IMG/VR virus record: IMGVR_UViG_3300034196_000113
Span: 1-59,045 of that record
DNA: 59,045 bases
DNA from: a virus
Reading direction: 5' to 3' (one strand)
Shown: in pieces, positions 7,708 through 15,968 of the stretch
How the letters are laid out: each line of letters begins with the position of its first letter
How positions within the stretch are numbered: the first letter of the stretch is position 1
Notes under the pieces: model-generated
What the model saw: the letters and a program-made list of their open reading frames with translations, nothing else
What the model was told of the DNA's origin: nothing
Database searches by the model: none
Position numbers and translations under genes: made by a program

Positions 7708-8057
7708 ACCGAGACGATCCTTGGTGGAGGGGTGGGCACCACCACTTCGGCTCCCGGCCGCGGTTTCGGTTCCGGCCCGTAAACGGGAAGGGGCTTGCGC
7801 GCGGCATCCAGATGGGCGAACACCCGCTCGATCTTGAGAACGCCGGGGTCTTCGATCTCGCGCCGCTCCAGCTTGCGCAGCCACTCCAGCCCCACGTCGC
7901 TTTGCCGCCCGATCTGTGCCAGCACCGCGGATTTCGACCTCCCGTCGGCCAGCGCCGCGCGCACCGACTTATCGAGTAACTTGTACGTTCGGTGTAAGAG
8001 CGAGGACGCGGGGATCGGGGCGCGTTTTGTTGATGGCGATGCGTTCTTTCTTCTCAT
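7701..8057 (-). CDS. Putative HTH transcriptional regulator
   Basis: 118 residues from the ATG at 8057. Residues about 22-70 read LLHRTYKLLDKSVRAALADG, SKSAVLAQIGRQSDVGLEWL, RKLERREIEDPGVLKIERVF, which looks like a lambda-repressor-type helix-turn-helix. The C-terminus is Pro-rich. I prefer this start because a perfect palindrome (8081-8095) lies just upstream and would otherwise be inside the gene; starts at 8120 and 8153 are possible. It is divergent from the repeat array and the recombination genes and is a candidate repressor of them. Confidence 0.6.
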   Translation of the reverse strand: MRRKNASPSTKRAPIPASSLLHRTYKLLDKSVRAALADGRSKSAVLAQIGRQSDVGLEWLRKLERREIEDPGVLKIERVFAHLDAARKPLPVYGPEPKPRPGAEVVVPTPPPRIVSVC

Positions 8058-8079
8058 AATGCGCAGAATCTCTAAGATA

Positions 8080-8110
8080 TTTGGCCGCTGGCCAACGACT
8101 AGACTGTTAT
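8080..8110. promoter_or_regulatory. Palindromic operator with overlapping rightward promoter
   Basis: TTGGCC-GCT-GGCCAA at 8081-8095 is a perfect 6-3-6 palindrome, 23 bases upstream of the HTH gene start. On the plus strand TTGGCC can serve as a weak -35, with TGTTAT at 8105-8110 as -10 (18-base spacing). That would start transcription just before the array at 8144. Operator binding could therefore control both the regulator and the array; this is inference. Confidence 0.5.
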
Positions 8111-8143
8111 CCGGCTGCATTGTACCGGGGAAAAGATTCCCGG

Positions 8144-8632
8144 GCGAGGACACGAGCCGTATCGAGCGCGAGAACCGTCTAAGTAGTGCGACCAGCCGTT
8201 GAGTCGAGAGTACCGGGGTCGAAAGCGAAGCCGTGTGGAAAGAGGGAACCGGAGCGACTACGCGATAGCCGCAACGTCAACGAGAATCGAACTACCCGTG
8301 CGATAGTCGTGCAGTCGAAGAGTACCGGTCTGAAGACGCGACACTCAGCCGCTCCAGCGACGCGAATCGAGGGACAAGAGCGACAGCCGTCTTTCCAGTG
8401 AGGACCGGTTCGGATGCGCGACATCCCGAAAAGGATACGTGAAAATACTGTTGTCACGGTAATGTTTTGTTGGTAGGATTTTCCCGGTGGCAGGGATGCC
8501 GCTGGCCAATGAGCCGGGTAAAATGCGAGAACCGTTGGTAAAGCGCGACAAGTCGTGTTCGATACCAGAACCGAACCAGCGATGCGATAAGTCTTGCTCG
8601 TTGTGCGAATCGTAAACAATGCGCGAAAGCTA
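8144..8632 (+). repeat. TIGR-like array, segment 1 (about 12 units, partly decayed)
   Basis: Alternating motifs of the type GCGACCAGCCG / GCGATAGCCG (motif A) and GCGAGAACCG or shorter GAACCG/GAATCG forms (motif B) recur with a 38-39-base period. Examples: B at 8166, A at 8186, then degenerate pairs to about 8415. Units from roughly 8420 to 8530 are barely recognisable; clear ones resume at 8526. The segment between B and the next A is 10 bases and differs in every unit. It is on the same strand as the genes that follow. No coding frame is supported. Confidence 0.8.
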
Positions 8633-8842
8633 ATGACGAACGACCCCGACGACAATCCCCCGTCTCCGAGTTATGACGACCCGGTATTCTTCACGCCAGG
8701 TTGCACGGTGCTGTATCAAGAAGTCGCCTGGGTGGTCCGCCGCGTCAATGTCGGAGCGGACGGGAAGGTCTACTCGCTGAACATCGACCGGCCTGGGGTG
8801 ACGACGTGCGTGGGGCCGAGTCATGTGATTAGGGTTGAGTGA
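8633..8842 (+). CDS. Small protein inside the array region, unknown
   Basis: 69 residues from the ATG at 8633; a TTG at 8594 lies inside array sequence. The N-terminus is Asp/Pro-rich and acidic. The rest looks like a compact beta fold (GCTVLYQEVAWVVRRVN, then GKVYSLNIDRPGV). It is flanked on both sides by array segments and is on the same strand, so it is probably transcribed with them. I do not recognise the family. Whether it acts with the array is unknown. Confidence 0.6.
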   Translation: MTNDPDDNPPSPSYDDPVFFTPGCTVLYQEVAWVVRRVNVGADGKVYSLNIDRPGVTTCVGPSHVIRVE

Positions 8843-8849
8843 GCCGACA

Positions 8850-9846
8850 TCAACACGGGAACCGTGCCGGATATGCGAAGCCTGGGGTAACGTGGGATCT
8901 GTGTCAACAGTGCGAAGTCGGGCAAAGGGCGAGAACCGTTTCGGAAGTGCGAAGCCGTTGTCAGAGTGTGGACCGCGCCATCTGCGCGAAGTCGGGCGAA
9001 TTGCGAGTACCGAATCAGAAGTGCAAGCCGCCATGTCAACGAGAACCGTGGAAGACAAGCGATCAGTCGAGTTGTGGGCGAGAACCGCGCGCGAAGTGCG
9101 ATAGCCGGGTTCCGCGTATGAAGCGCGCCCGAAATGCGATAGTCGAGAAATCCGCGAGAAACCGTGCGTTTAGTGCGATAGTCGAGAAGTCAGCGGGAAC
9201 CGTGCGGGGGTGCGATGAACGAGCCGAAAAGCCGGCGAGAACCTAAGACCAAATGCGAGTCGTGAAGCCGATGTGAATCGGTATAGTTGTGCGACAATCC
9301 GTAAATATAGCGAGAACCGCATCTTGAGTGAGAAGCCATGAAATTGGCGTGAACCGGAGAAGTTGTGCGATAGCCGCAAAGTATGCGAGAACCGGAAGGC
9401 CGACGCGATAGCCGGGCGGATGCGAGATACCGCAGTCGAGGTGCGAGAAGCCGTGAAGTAGGTCAGAACCGGAAAACGAACGCGATAGCCGTTCCGTCTG
9501 TGGGAACTGTACGTGCGGTGCGATAGCCGCGTAGATCGCTAGAACCGAAGCAAGCGCGCATTAGGTCAATAGCCGTATGAAATGTGAAAACCGGGCCGCG
9601 CGTGCGACGAGCCGACAGACTAGCAAGAACCGAAAACGATGCGCGATCAGCCGCTTGTCCAGCCTGAACCGTATGAAGAATGCGACCAGCCGCAATGCTG
9701 ACGAGAGCCGCGAACCCTGCGCGAGAAGCCGCTAAGAAAGAGTGAACCGTGCCGTCAATGCGATCAGTCGTAATTGACGTGAGAACCGTACAACCTGCGC
9801 GCGAAGCCGCAACATGAGTCTGAACCGTGACAATAAAGCGAGAGCA
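8850..9846 (+). repeat. TIGR-like array, segment 2 (about 25 units)
   Basis: Same architecture as segment 1, running from the stop of the small gene to the leader of the Tas-like gene. Typical units around 9375: motif A GCGATAGCCG, 8 variable bases, motif B GCGAGAACCG, 10 variable bases, next A. The last unit runs into the leader of the following gene. Motif A varies at two internal positions (GATAG, GAGAAG, GACCAG, GATCAG); motif B often keeps only GAACCG. Variable segments are all different. Confidence 0.85.
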
Positions 9847-9853
9847 ACAAACA

Positions 9854-11044
9854 ATGAATGAAGCAAGTGCGATACCGAGCGACGACAGCGAAAAAGACGG
9901 CAAGAAGTTCAAGAAGAAAGAACTCAAGGAGCAGTTGGCCAAGAAGGCAAAGGAGATCAAAGAGCAGACCAAGGAAATGCTGGAGCAGGAGAAGCCGCCC
10001 GAACAGTTGCAGCCGATGATCCGGCTGAACAAAGACGGGGTTGCCGCCCTGTTGGCCGGGCAATCCGGGGGGCCGATGCCGTCGGCGGGGGTTGCCGGGG
10101 CGTCGAATATCTCCGAGGCGCGCATCCTGGTCGATCTGTATTACGCGATGCAGGAGTACCGCAAGGGCTTCGACAATCAGGTGGGGGCCATCGAGCGGGG
10201 GGCCGATCAGGCGACCACGCACGTCAGCGCAGACTTCATCGGCACCCAAATCGACGTGCTGGAGAGCAACGCCAAGCTGTTCCTCGAGGTGTTCGCGTCC
10301 TCGCATCCCATGTGGGGCTGGTTTAAGGCCGTGCATGGGATCGGTCCCGTGCTCGCCGCCGGGCTCATTGCCCACTTCGGAAGCCGCGCCCTCCCGCCCA
10401 CGGTGGGCCATTGGTGGCGATTCGCAGGCCTCGATCCCAGCCAACGATGGTTGAAAGCCGATGCGCTGTCCGACCTGTGGAACGAGCAGGAAGGCGACAT
10501 CGACCAGCGGACCCGCAACGTCGCGGCCATTGTGGGCCGCTCGCCCGACACGGTGATTCGGGATGCGACCGTCGATTTTAAGACCGGGGAGACCAAGCCG
10601 CTGACCCGGGCGGGAGCGCTCAAATCGTTGGCGCGGATTCCGTTCAATCGGCCATTGAAGACCCTTTGTTGGAAGGTCGGAGATCAATTCGTGAAGCTGG
10701 GGGCCAGAGAGGACGCCTTTTATGCTCGGTATTACCGCAACCGCAAAGCCCAAGAGATCGCCCGCAATGAGGCCGGCGAGCGTGCCGCATTGGCTGCGAA
10801 GACCTTATCTGAAAAACCGAGCCATGCGCAACGGGCGACCTATGCGGACGGGCGCTTACCGGACGGGCGGGTAGACTTAATGGCGAGACGGGCGACCGTC
10901 AAGTTGTTTCTCTCTCATTTGCATGAAGTGTGGTGGAGGGTCGAGCATGACGGAGAAATGCCGCCGAAGCCATTCTCTGTAAGCATTCAGGGTCATGCAC
11001 ATTACATACCGCCACCACACTTGGATGCCGTAGGGCTGGAATAG
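9854..11044 (+). CDS. Tas-like protein: Nop/IS110 C-terminal-type domain, no nuclease
   Basis: 396 residues from the ATG at 9854; the GTG at 9827 lies in array sequence. Residues 14-48 are a Lys/Glu-rich coiled coil. The core has KAVHGIGPVLAAGLIAHFG (159-176), GHWWRFAGLDPSQ (185-197), then after an approximately 60-residue insertion PFNRPLKTLCWKVGDQFVK (263-281) and YARYYRNRKAQEIARNEAGE (290-309). The end has VKLFLSHLHEVWW and HAHYIPPP. This is the C-terminal (Transposase_20) module of IS110 transposases, equivalent in fold to the Nop domain of box C/D proteins. There is no DEDD/RuvC or HNH domain, so it is not an intact transposase. A Nop/IS110-like protein embedded in a two-spacer array matches TIGR-Tas, in its nuclease-free form. 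Expected role: binding array RNAs and, through them, DNA. Confidence 0.8.
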   Translation: MNEASAIPSDDSEKDGKKFKKKELKEQLAKKAKEIKEQTKEMLEQEKPPEQLQPMIRLNKDGVAALLAGQSGGPMPSAGVAGASNISEARILVDLYYAMQEYRKGFDNQVGAIERGADQATTHVSADFIGTQIDVLESNAKLFLEVFASSHPMWGWFKAVHGIGPVLAAGLIAHFGSRALPPTVGHWWRFAGLDPSQRWLKADALSDLWNEQEGDIDQRTRNVAAIVGRSPDTVIRDATVDFKTGETKPLTRAGALKSLARIPFNRPLKTLCWKVGDQFVKLGAREDAFYARYYRNRKAQEIARNEAGERAALAAKTLSEKPSHAQRATYADGRLPDGRVDLMARRATVKLFLSHLHEVWWRVEHDGEMPPKPFSVSIQGHAHYIPPPHLDAVGLE

Positions 11045-11049
11045 AGAGT

Positions 11050-12826
11050 CGTACAGCGCGCGAGAATCGACGCCAGAGTGCGAGCCTGGCGAGAGGTCTG
11101 AACCGAATCGAACGCGCGACAAGTCGAGTAGTACGCGAGAACCGTATGCCAAGCGCGAGAAGCCTGGATTTTGGCGAGAACCGTACCAAGCACGCGATAG
11201 CCGTCTTGGAGGCGAGAACCTGACAAATAGTGCGATAAGTCGGGCCTTTTGTGGGAACCGTATAAACGGCGCGACCAGCCGCAGCTCCAACAAGAACCGT
11301 CCCGCCCGTGCGATAGCCGTGGGATCTATGTGAACCGGGCGAAAGGAGCGACAAGCCGAATTCCAGGCGTGAACCGAATGCGAAGCGCGACAAGTCGTGA
11401 ATACTGCGTGAGCCGTACAAGAGGCGCGACCAGTCGAAAACCAAACGTGAACCGAAACCGATACGCGATTAGCCGTATTGGCTGTGGGAATCTACACCGT
11501 GGCGCGATAGCCGGGCCTTTGGCGAGAACCGTATTCGCAACGCGAGAAGCCGCACAGTTCGCGTGAACCCCTTGTCTGGTGCGACAAGCCGTGAAGCTAG
11601 TGAGAACCGAACACTGAGTGCGAGAAGCCGTGAAGCGTGCGAGAACCGTCAATCTAACGCGAGAAGCCGTGAACCGTGAGTGAATCGTCACGCGAACGCG
11701 ATAAGTCGAGCAGGCGACGAGAACCGAGTAGCGGACGCGATAGCCGTGATAAAAGCGGAGAACCCGAACACCAAACGCGATAGCCGCGGACTCGGCGTGA
11801 ACCGAGCAGTTCGCGCGATGAATGATCCGGGATGAAGGCGAGTACCGTTGAGGTAGCGACCAGCCGTGAAAGCCAAGAGAACCGTCGCGGATATGCGAGA
11901 AGCCGCGAAGAAGACGTGAACCGAAAGCGTAGTGCGAGAAGCCGCGAAGAAGACGTGAACCTAAGGCGTAGTGCGATAAGCCTCACGTATACGAGAACCG
12001 TGGAGGCGTGCGATGAAAGAGCCGTGAATTACGTTAGAATCGTAGCCGTCGCGCGATGAGTCGAGAAAATAGCGAAAACCGTTTCTAGAGTGCGATGAGT
12101 CCAGAAAAGAGTGAGAAACCGCCGGAATAGTGCGATCCGCGCCAAACGCGAAAGCCGGGCCTAGTGTGAATAGCCCGTAGAGATATGAGAAACCGAGAGA
12201 ATTGAGCGAGTCTTGAGGGTACACGAAGCGAACTACGCGTGCGATAAGCCGGAAGTAAAGCCAGAACCGATTCTCGCGTGCGACCAGCCGTGGGAGTAAG
12301 TGTAACCGTCGGGCCGGCGCGACCAGCCGTTAATCAGGTGGGAACCGTCTATAAAGTGCGAGAAGCCGCGGATCGTGTTTGAACCGACTGGGCCATGCGA
12401 GAAGCCGCGCGGTTCGCGAGAACCGAAATGAAGGCGCGACAAGCCGACGAACTAACACGAACCGTTATCGGGGTGCGACCAGCCAATTGAACTGGCGAGA
12501 ACCGCGTGGGTGATGCGAGAAGCCGTGACAGGCATTTGAACCGTGTAGGTAATGCGACCAGCCGCCTAACTGGCGAGAACCGTAAGAAAAACGCGACCAG
12601 CCGTGTCTAATGAGTGAATCGTGCCGATGGTGCGAGAAGCCTTCAACCCAGTGTGAATCGGAAGAACTGTGCGACCAGCCGTCAGTTCAGCGAGAATCTG
12701 AGTTGGAGTGCGATAAGCCGGCAGACAGAGCGAACCGGAATAAGGAGCGAAGCCGTATGATCACGCGTGCCGACCCAAAGCGCGATCAGTCGAGATAGCC
12801 AAGAGAACCGGTGAAGTCGCGCGATG
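11050..12826 (+). repeat. TIGR-like array, segment 3 (about 45 units)
   Basis: The longest segment. I counted about 45 copies of motif A (consensus GCGANNAGCCG) alternating with motif B (consensus GNGAGAACCG). In the clean part (11100-11690) the B-to-A segment is exactly 10 bases in 14 consecutive units, and the A-to-B segment is 8 (or 9 when B begins CGTGAACC), giving a 39-base period, or 38 when A is one base short. Units at 11895 and 11934 are near-identical, showing tandem duplication. Units around 12060-12240 are degenerate. All are in plus orientation. Confidence 0.9.
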
Positions 12827-12841
12827 GAGTACCCTACTCTT

Positions 12842-12859
12842 TGCCGCAGGGATGCGGCA
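12842..12859 (+). terminator. Hairpin at the end of array segment 3
   Basis: TGCCGCA-GGGA-TGCGGCA is a perfect 7-bp stem with a 4-base loop just after the last array unit and before the next start codon. No T-tract follows, so it is more likely an RNA-end or processing structure than a strong terminator. Confidence 0.4.
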
Positions 12860-12883
12860 CCACTCGGCGATCAGAGTTCTACG

Positions 12884-13126
12884 ATGATAAAGCTCAAGAA
12901 ACTGAACAAAGAGAAGTGGGAAGCAATCGAATACCTCACGATTTGGCAGTTCGCTTGTATTGCCAACGACGTGGAGCCGCCGGAGTCGTTAGAGGAATTC
13001 CTGGACTCGTATGCCGGGTTCGTGCATATCGGGGTCTTGTTTATGATGCTCTCTATTGCAGAGAAAGCCGGTCAATTCGAGATTATAAAAAACCCCGACG
13101 AGCCGGATAAGAAGGTTGTTCACTGA
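12884..13126 (+). CDS. Small phage protein, unknown
   Basis: 80 residues from the ATG at 12884; an in-frame ATG at 12824 lies in the last array motif and across the hairpin, so I prefer the shorter form. Pattern: KWEAIEYLTIWQFACIANDV, EPPESLEEFLDSY. Helical and acidic at the end. It sits 15 bases before the RecE-like gene and is probably co-transcribed with it. No family recognised. Confidence 0.6.
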   Translation: MIKLKKLNKEKWEAIEYLTIWQFACIANDVEPPESLEEFLDSYAGFVHIGVLFMMLSIAEKAGQFEIIKNPDEPDKKVVH

Positions 13127-13141
13127 GCGGGCGATACCGGA

Positions 13142-14092
13142 ATGAGCCAAGACTTGATCGTTGTGCAGAAAGGCGACCCGTGGGAGCCCCCGGCGATCAT
13201 CTACGATCTGCCGGCCGAGCAGTATTTCGGCATCGAAGCGGCCAGCTCGCATTTGTTGTCCGCGATGGTGCGGCAATCCCCGCTGCACGCGAAGACCGAG
13301 AAGCCGCCGACCAAGGCCAAAGACCTGGGGTCGCTGGCCCACCTGATGATCCTGGAGCCCGACCGGGCGGCGACGGACGTGCAGGTTAAGCCGCGCAATG
13401 CCGACCGTGCGAGCAATGCCGGGAAGCGGGCGCTGGTGGGGTGGATGCTGGAGATATTGAAATGTCCCGAGCCGGCGACGACCCCGGGGCTTGCGCCGGG
13501 CAAGGCGCTGGACGAAATGCTCGCGGTGCTGGAGCCCATGCTTGCAACGTCCGATGCGTTCGTGGCGACCCAGCAAACATTCGAGACGGCGCAGCGGATG
13601 CGCGATTCGGTATTTGCCAAGGCGATTGGGCGGGCTATCTTTGAAGACGGGAAAGCGGAAGTGACGATGCTCGCCAAAGATCCGGAGACCGGCGTGCTGT
13701 GCCGGATCAGGGCGGATTGGATGCCCGATGGCCACTGGTTGATGGTGGATCTGAAATCGGCGGCGAGCGTGTGTTACGACGAGTTTGCCAAGGCGGCGGG
13801 GAAATATAACTACCATATCCAAGCCGCGTTTTATCGGCATGTGGAAGCGCTGGTCAGCGGCGTCTTGAAGAAAAAATTCCTGCATGTGGTGGTAGAAAAC
13901 GTCGAGCCGTTCGACTGTGCATTCTACGAGCTGGACGAGGTTGCTCTGGATCACGGGACGCGGCGCTACGAACAGGGACTCGATTTATATGCCCGCTGTA
14001 TGTTGGCGGGATATTTCCCGGGGGTGCAATGGGATTGGGGGGTCAACGATTACCGGATCGAGTCGCTGCAATTGCCCAAGTGGGCGCTGTAG
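13142..14092 (+). CDS. RecE-like exonuclease (PD-(D/E)XK)
   Basis: A 316-residue protein with the features of the RecE C-terminal/DUF3799 nuclease: SSHLLSAM near residue 35, GSLAHLMILEPD with His67 (63-74), a glutamate around 173, then IRADWM and MVDLKSAAS with Asp203 and Lys205, and KYNYHIQAAFYR (221-232). These are the catalytic motifs of the 5'-3' double-strand exonucleases that feed annealing proteins in phage recombination. The next gene is RecT-like, which supports the pairing. Leader: GCGATACCGG lies directly before the start, close to array motif A. Confidence 0.85.
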   Translation: MSQDLIVVQKGDPWEPPAIIYDLPAEQYFGIEAASSHLLSAMVRQSPLHAKTEKPPTKAKDLGSLAHLMILEPDRAATDVQVKPRNADRASNAGKRALVGWMLEILKCPEPATTPGLAPGKALDEMLAVLEPMLATSDAFVATQQTFETAQRMRDSVFAKAIGRAIFEDGKAEVTMLAKDPETGVLCRIRADWMPDGHWLMVDLKSAASVCYDEFAKAAGKYNYHIQAAFYRHVEALVSGVLKKKFLHVVVENVEPFDCAFYELDEVALDHGTRRYEQGLDLYARCMLAGYFPGVQWDWGVNDYRIESLQLPKWAL

Positions 14093-14134
14093 CGCGCCGG
14101 GACCATTCTTCACTTTGCGAGAGCACCCAAGCCC

Positions 14135-15418
14135 ATGCCCAACGAAATGGCAACGATTCAGTCGTCGAACGAAATGACGCTGGTCTCCCGGCCGCAACCC
14201 GTCAACATTTTCGGTACACCGGAGAATTTCGCCTTTGCCGCCCGGATGGCCAAAGCCTTCACCAGTTCGGCCTTGGTGCCTAAGCACTACCGGGGCGAGG
14301 AAAACCTGGGGAGCGTCCTGATCGCAATCGACCTGGCGAACCGGCTGGACGTGTCCCCGCTCATGGTCATGCAAAATATGTCCCCTATCGAGGGCAAGCC
14401 GGCCTGGAGTTCCAAGTTCCTGATCGCGGCCGTGAACGCGAGCGGGCGCTTTACCCCGTTGCGGTTCAAATTCGAGCGGGACGAGAAGCCGCACGACGTG
14501 GAGTGGACCGACTACGTGTGGGGCGACGGGAAGCGCCCGACGCCCACGAAGAAGGTGGCGAAGGACATTTTGAACCGACGGTGCCGCGCCTACGCGACGG
14601 ATCTGCGCACCGGCCTGGAGTTGGAAGGGCCGGAAGTCTCCATCGTCATGGCCATCCAAGAGCGATGGTATTTCCGCAATGGGTCCAAATGGCCCACGAT
14701 GGGCGAGCTGATGCTGAGCTACCGGGCCGCGAGCCTTTGGACCGGCATCTTCGCGCCCGAGCAGACGATGGGGTTGCCCACGGCAGACGATGCGGCCGAC
14801 GCGATCGATGTCACGCCCGAGCGGGTGATGGAGACGAAGGAACCGGAAGTGGCCAGCGGATTGGACTCGCTGTCGGCGCGGGCCCGCGAACTGCGCGAGA
14901 AGGAGACGGACGCAGGGCCCACCGAGCCCGAGCCCACCCCCGCGCCCAAGGAAGCCAAGAAAGCGCCCGAGGACGATGCCGATGCGGATGTGTCGGGCGA
15001 ATGGCCCCGCGCCGCGCCCAATGGCGTGCTCTACGACGCCCGCGGCGTAACGCATATCCCCGGCTGTCACTCGGGCGGAAAGACCTGTAACCGGGACGGG
15101 TCTTGGCGGCTGCGTAAGGGAGTGGCCGAAGTGGCGGCGAACGCGATGGAAGCCCGCTACCCGAGAGTCGACCCGAAGAGCCTCGAGGCCCCTCCCCCGC
15201 CGGATGACGAACCCGGCGAGGCGTTCGCGGCGCCAACAAAAGGCGGGGACAATGACGGCCCCAGTTACGACGACGCCCTAGAGTGGATCGCGTCGGCCGA
15301 TACCACCGAAGAAGTCGACGGGGGTCTGGACGCGGCGCGCGATCTGGATCTTAGCGAGGGACAGCGGGCGGATCTCGTGGAGTATGCCGAGAAGCGCCGG
15401 GCGGAATTGATGAGGTAG
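14135..15418 (+). CDS. RecT-like single-strand annealing protein
   Basis: A 427-residue protein. Residues about 20-230 carry the pattern ENLGSVLIAIDLANRLDVSP, LMVMQNMSPIEGKPAWSSKF, LIAAVNASGRFTPLRF, and MGELMLSYRAASLW, which I know from phage RecT-family proteins encoded beside exonucleases. The C-terminal half is acidic, Pro/Glu/Lys-rich, with a small Cys/His patch (GCHSGGKTC) and a helical end. It should anneal strands resected by the upstream exonuclease, for replication-linked recombination. A GCGAGAGC leader box lies 12 bases before the start. Confidence 0.7.
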   Translation: MPNEMATIQSSNEMTLVSRPQPVNIFGTPENFAFAARMAKAFTSSALVPKHYRGEENLGSVLIAIDLANRLDVSPLMVMQNMSPIEGKPAWSSKFLIAAVNASGRFTPLRFKFERDEKPHDVEWTDYVWGDGKRPTPTKKVAKDILNRRCRAYATDLRTGLELEGPEVSIVMAIQERWYFRNGSKWPTMGELMLSYRAASLWTGIFAPEQTMGLPTADDAADAIDVTPERVMETKEPEVASGLDSLSARARELREKETDAGPTEPEPTPAPKEAKKAPEDDADADVSGEWPRAAPNGVLYDARGVTHIPGCHSGGKTCNRDGSWRLRKGVAEVAANAMEARYPRVDPKSLEAPPPPDDEPGEAFAAPTKGGDNDGPSYDDALEWIASADTTEEVDGGLDAARDLDLSEGQRADLVEYAEKRRAELMR

Positions 15419-15543
15419 GAAGTCGTCGCGGTTGCGAGAACCGAGACTTGCGTGCGAGAAGCCTTGCGAGAAGCGAGAACCGCTAACGACGTGCGACAAG
15501 CCGTCCGAAAGACAAGAACCGTCCCGCGAGTGCGATGCTAACC
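15419..15543 (+). repeat. TIGR-like array, segment 4 (about 3 units)
   Basis: Immediately after the RecT-like stop codon: motif B GCGAGAACCG, 10 bases, motif A GCGAGAAGCCT, 8 bases, motif B GCGAGAACCG, 10 bases, motif A GCGACAAGCCG, then a degenerate pair. The spacing rules and strand are the same as in the large segments, although 2.6 kb of coding sequence lies between. It ends at the terminator at 15544, so all four segments could be on one transcript. Confidence 0.85.
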
Positions 15544-15574
15544 GGGTGGGCCGCAGGGCCCACCCTCCCCTTTT
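15544..15574 (+). terminator. Strong terminator between convergent operons
   Basis: GGGTGGGCC-GCAG-GGCCCACCC is a perfect 9-bp stem (15544-15565), followed on the plus strand by TCCCCTTTT. It closes the rightward array/recombination transcript and abuts the last stop codon of the leftward virion operon. Confidence 0.85.
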
Positions 15575-15968
15575 AGTAATGCGCCGCCGGAGGAACCGGG
15601 CCCGGGTCTTCGGTGCCGGGCAGCAACTCCGGGTCGGGCTGGGGCTCGCCTTCTCCACCTTCCCCACCTTCCCCGGGCAGCGAATGGGCCGAGACGGCTT
15701 CCGCAAGCACCTGAGTTTGCGCGTCGAGCGCATCGCGTAGGGCCGTGAGTGCGGCCGGATCGTTCTCGGCAATCGCTTCGTCGAGCTTGTCGCGGATGCC
15801 GGTGATGAGGGTAACCGCCGAGTCGATGGCGCCGCGATTTTCTTCCACTTCCGCGCGCAGACTGTCGAGTAGCTGGGACATAGTATGTGTTCGCTCCAAG
15901 AGAATATCGAGTTGGGCCGTCATTGTAGAGTCCGGTTGGACGAAGACCCGCACTTCTACGAGAGGCAT
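15573..15968 (-). CDS. Coiled-coil phage protein at end of virion operon
   Basis: A 131-residue protein. Residues 20-95 are a predicted coiled coil (DILLERTHTMSQLLDSLRAE, VEENRGAIDSAVTLITGIRD), followed by a Gly/Glu/Pro-rich tail. Proteins of this shape are common after tail genes in siphoviruses, where they are minor virion parts or accessory factors. It is the last gene of the leftward operon, 36 bases after the previous one. Function uncertain. Confidence 0.65.
   Translation of the reverse strand: MPLVEVRVFVQPDSTMTAQLDILLERTHTMSQLLDSLRAEVEENRGAIDSAVTLITGIRDKLDEAIAENDPAALTALRDALDAQTQVLAEAVSAHSLPGEGGEGGEGEPQPDPELLPGTEDPGPVPPAAHY

Noticed and set aside
9854-11044. Active IS110 insertion sequence
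   Set aside because: The protein lacks the N-terminal DEDD (RuvC-like) domain, and no element boundaries or bridge-RNA layout were seen around it.
8144-12826. CRISPR array
   Set aside because: The conserved motifs are only 10-11 bases, alternate in two forms and are separated by 8-10-base segments. CRISPR repeats are longer, uniform and separated by ~30-base spacers. No Cas genes are present.
11041-12830. Open frames through the arrays, such as 11654-11986 on the minus strand and the Cys-rich 12610-12798 plus frame with 13-residue repeats
   Set aside because: The 39-base period is a multiple of three, so repeated motifs keep frames open by construction. Stops occur in the variable segments, starts lack ribosome sites, and no single frame persists across units.
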